Below, in pieces: positions 63,805-64,000 of a DNA stretch of 64,000 nt; positions within the stretch are counted from its first letter, which is position 1; each line of letters begins with the position of its first letter. The DNA is from Spodoptera frugiperda. Lineage: Eukaryota > Arthropoda > Insecta > Lepidoptera > Noctuidae. The stretch lies in NCBI RefSeq assembly GCF_023101765.2, contig NC_064214.1, positions 3,416,001 through 3,480,000 on the forward strand, read 5' to 3'. A program made the position numbers and the translations under genes. A model generated the notes under the pieces. It did no database searches, was not told where the DNA came from, and saw only the letters and a program-made list of their open reading frames with translations.

Positions 63805-64000
63805 ACCATCGTATAAATATATTACAAGATTTTTTATTTCACACATATTTCACAAGGGTTTTAATTTAAATTTAGAACAGAAAATAATGATAAAATATTT
63901 ACAGATATAATCAACAGACGTTCCAGATTAACAATTTACTTAATATGAAACAATGTTATAAGAGAAACATATTTCGATACATCGTTATTAGTGCAGCGCC
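63805..64000. other. Right edge, possible convergent 3'UTR
   Basis: The minus strand has AATAAA at 63838-63833, close to the NKCC-B poly(A) signal. This would fit a convergent gene whose 3'UTR begins here and continues beyond the window. No coding sequence is visible. Confidence 0.2.

Overview
This is nuclear DNA from an insect, almost certainly a moth and most likely of the noctuid group. The genes have short exons with GT..AG introns. The ribosomal protein S15, DTWD2 and SLC12 proteins read as insect orthologues. The introns carry repeats I associate with moth genomes: tRNA-headed SINEs, a SINE-like family ending in a TTGGATGATT-type tail, Helitron-like ends finishing in CTAGT, RTE-like LINE tails and many small inverted-repeat elements. 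No species can be named from the sequence alone.

Layout. (1) 1-5990: no confident gene. There are three GC-rich patches (about 640-950, 1370-1530 and 1900-2265) in AT-rich DNA, and one short candidate minus-strand exon at 634-741. (2) 6009-7183, minus strand: the first coding exons of a Ser/Lys-rich nuclear protein with an AT-hook, possibly the N-terminus of the ASH1 histone methyltransferase; the rest is not found. (3) 9087-9928, plus: complete two-exon DTWD2, a tRNA acp3U-modifying enzyme. (4) 10789-12358, plus: complete four-exon RpS15. (5) 12.4-18.9 kb: repeat-rich intergenic DNA. (6) About 18.9-49.8 kb, plus: a complete Na-K-Cl cotransporter gene (NKCC-A, 19 coding exons, 1077 aa). A probable TATA promoter and noncoding first exon lie near 18.9-19.2 kb. 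(7) 51667-63804, plus: a second complete cotransporter gene (NKCC-B, 19 coding exons, 959 aa), a tandem duplicate in the same orientation. Ten internal coding exons have exactly the same length in the two genes, and the splice phases match throughout the shared region.

The two cotransporters are the main content. NKCC-A has the regulatory N-terminus of the family: an RFTV docking motif of the RFxV type recognised by SPAK/OSR1 kinases, and a Thr in the context that aligns with the vertebrate NKCC1 phosphoacceptor. NKCC-B has a predicted N-tail of only about 54 residues with neither element, a shorter glycosylated extracellular loop and a divergent C-terminal linker. Both keep the SLC12 ion-site motifs (NIWG, FPxVTG, ATLSTAL). 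The pair therefore looks like one regulated transporter and one freed from that control, as expected in ion-transporting epithelia such as Malpighian tubule or midgut; the tissue is inference.

Non-coding structure worth attention: a 31-bp tandem duplication that doubles a splice acceptor in NKCC-B; a 1226-bp element with ~400-bp inverted repeats and a transposase relic just upstream of NKCC-B; a 214-bp element with the same termini inside NKCC-B; and a 1.4-kb array of an 11-bp TTAGG-containing repeat that inverts direction, abutted by a LINE fragment and flanked by 60-bp inverted copies of another repeat, all in one NKCC-B intron.
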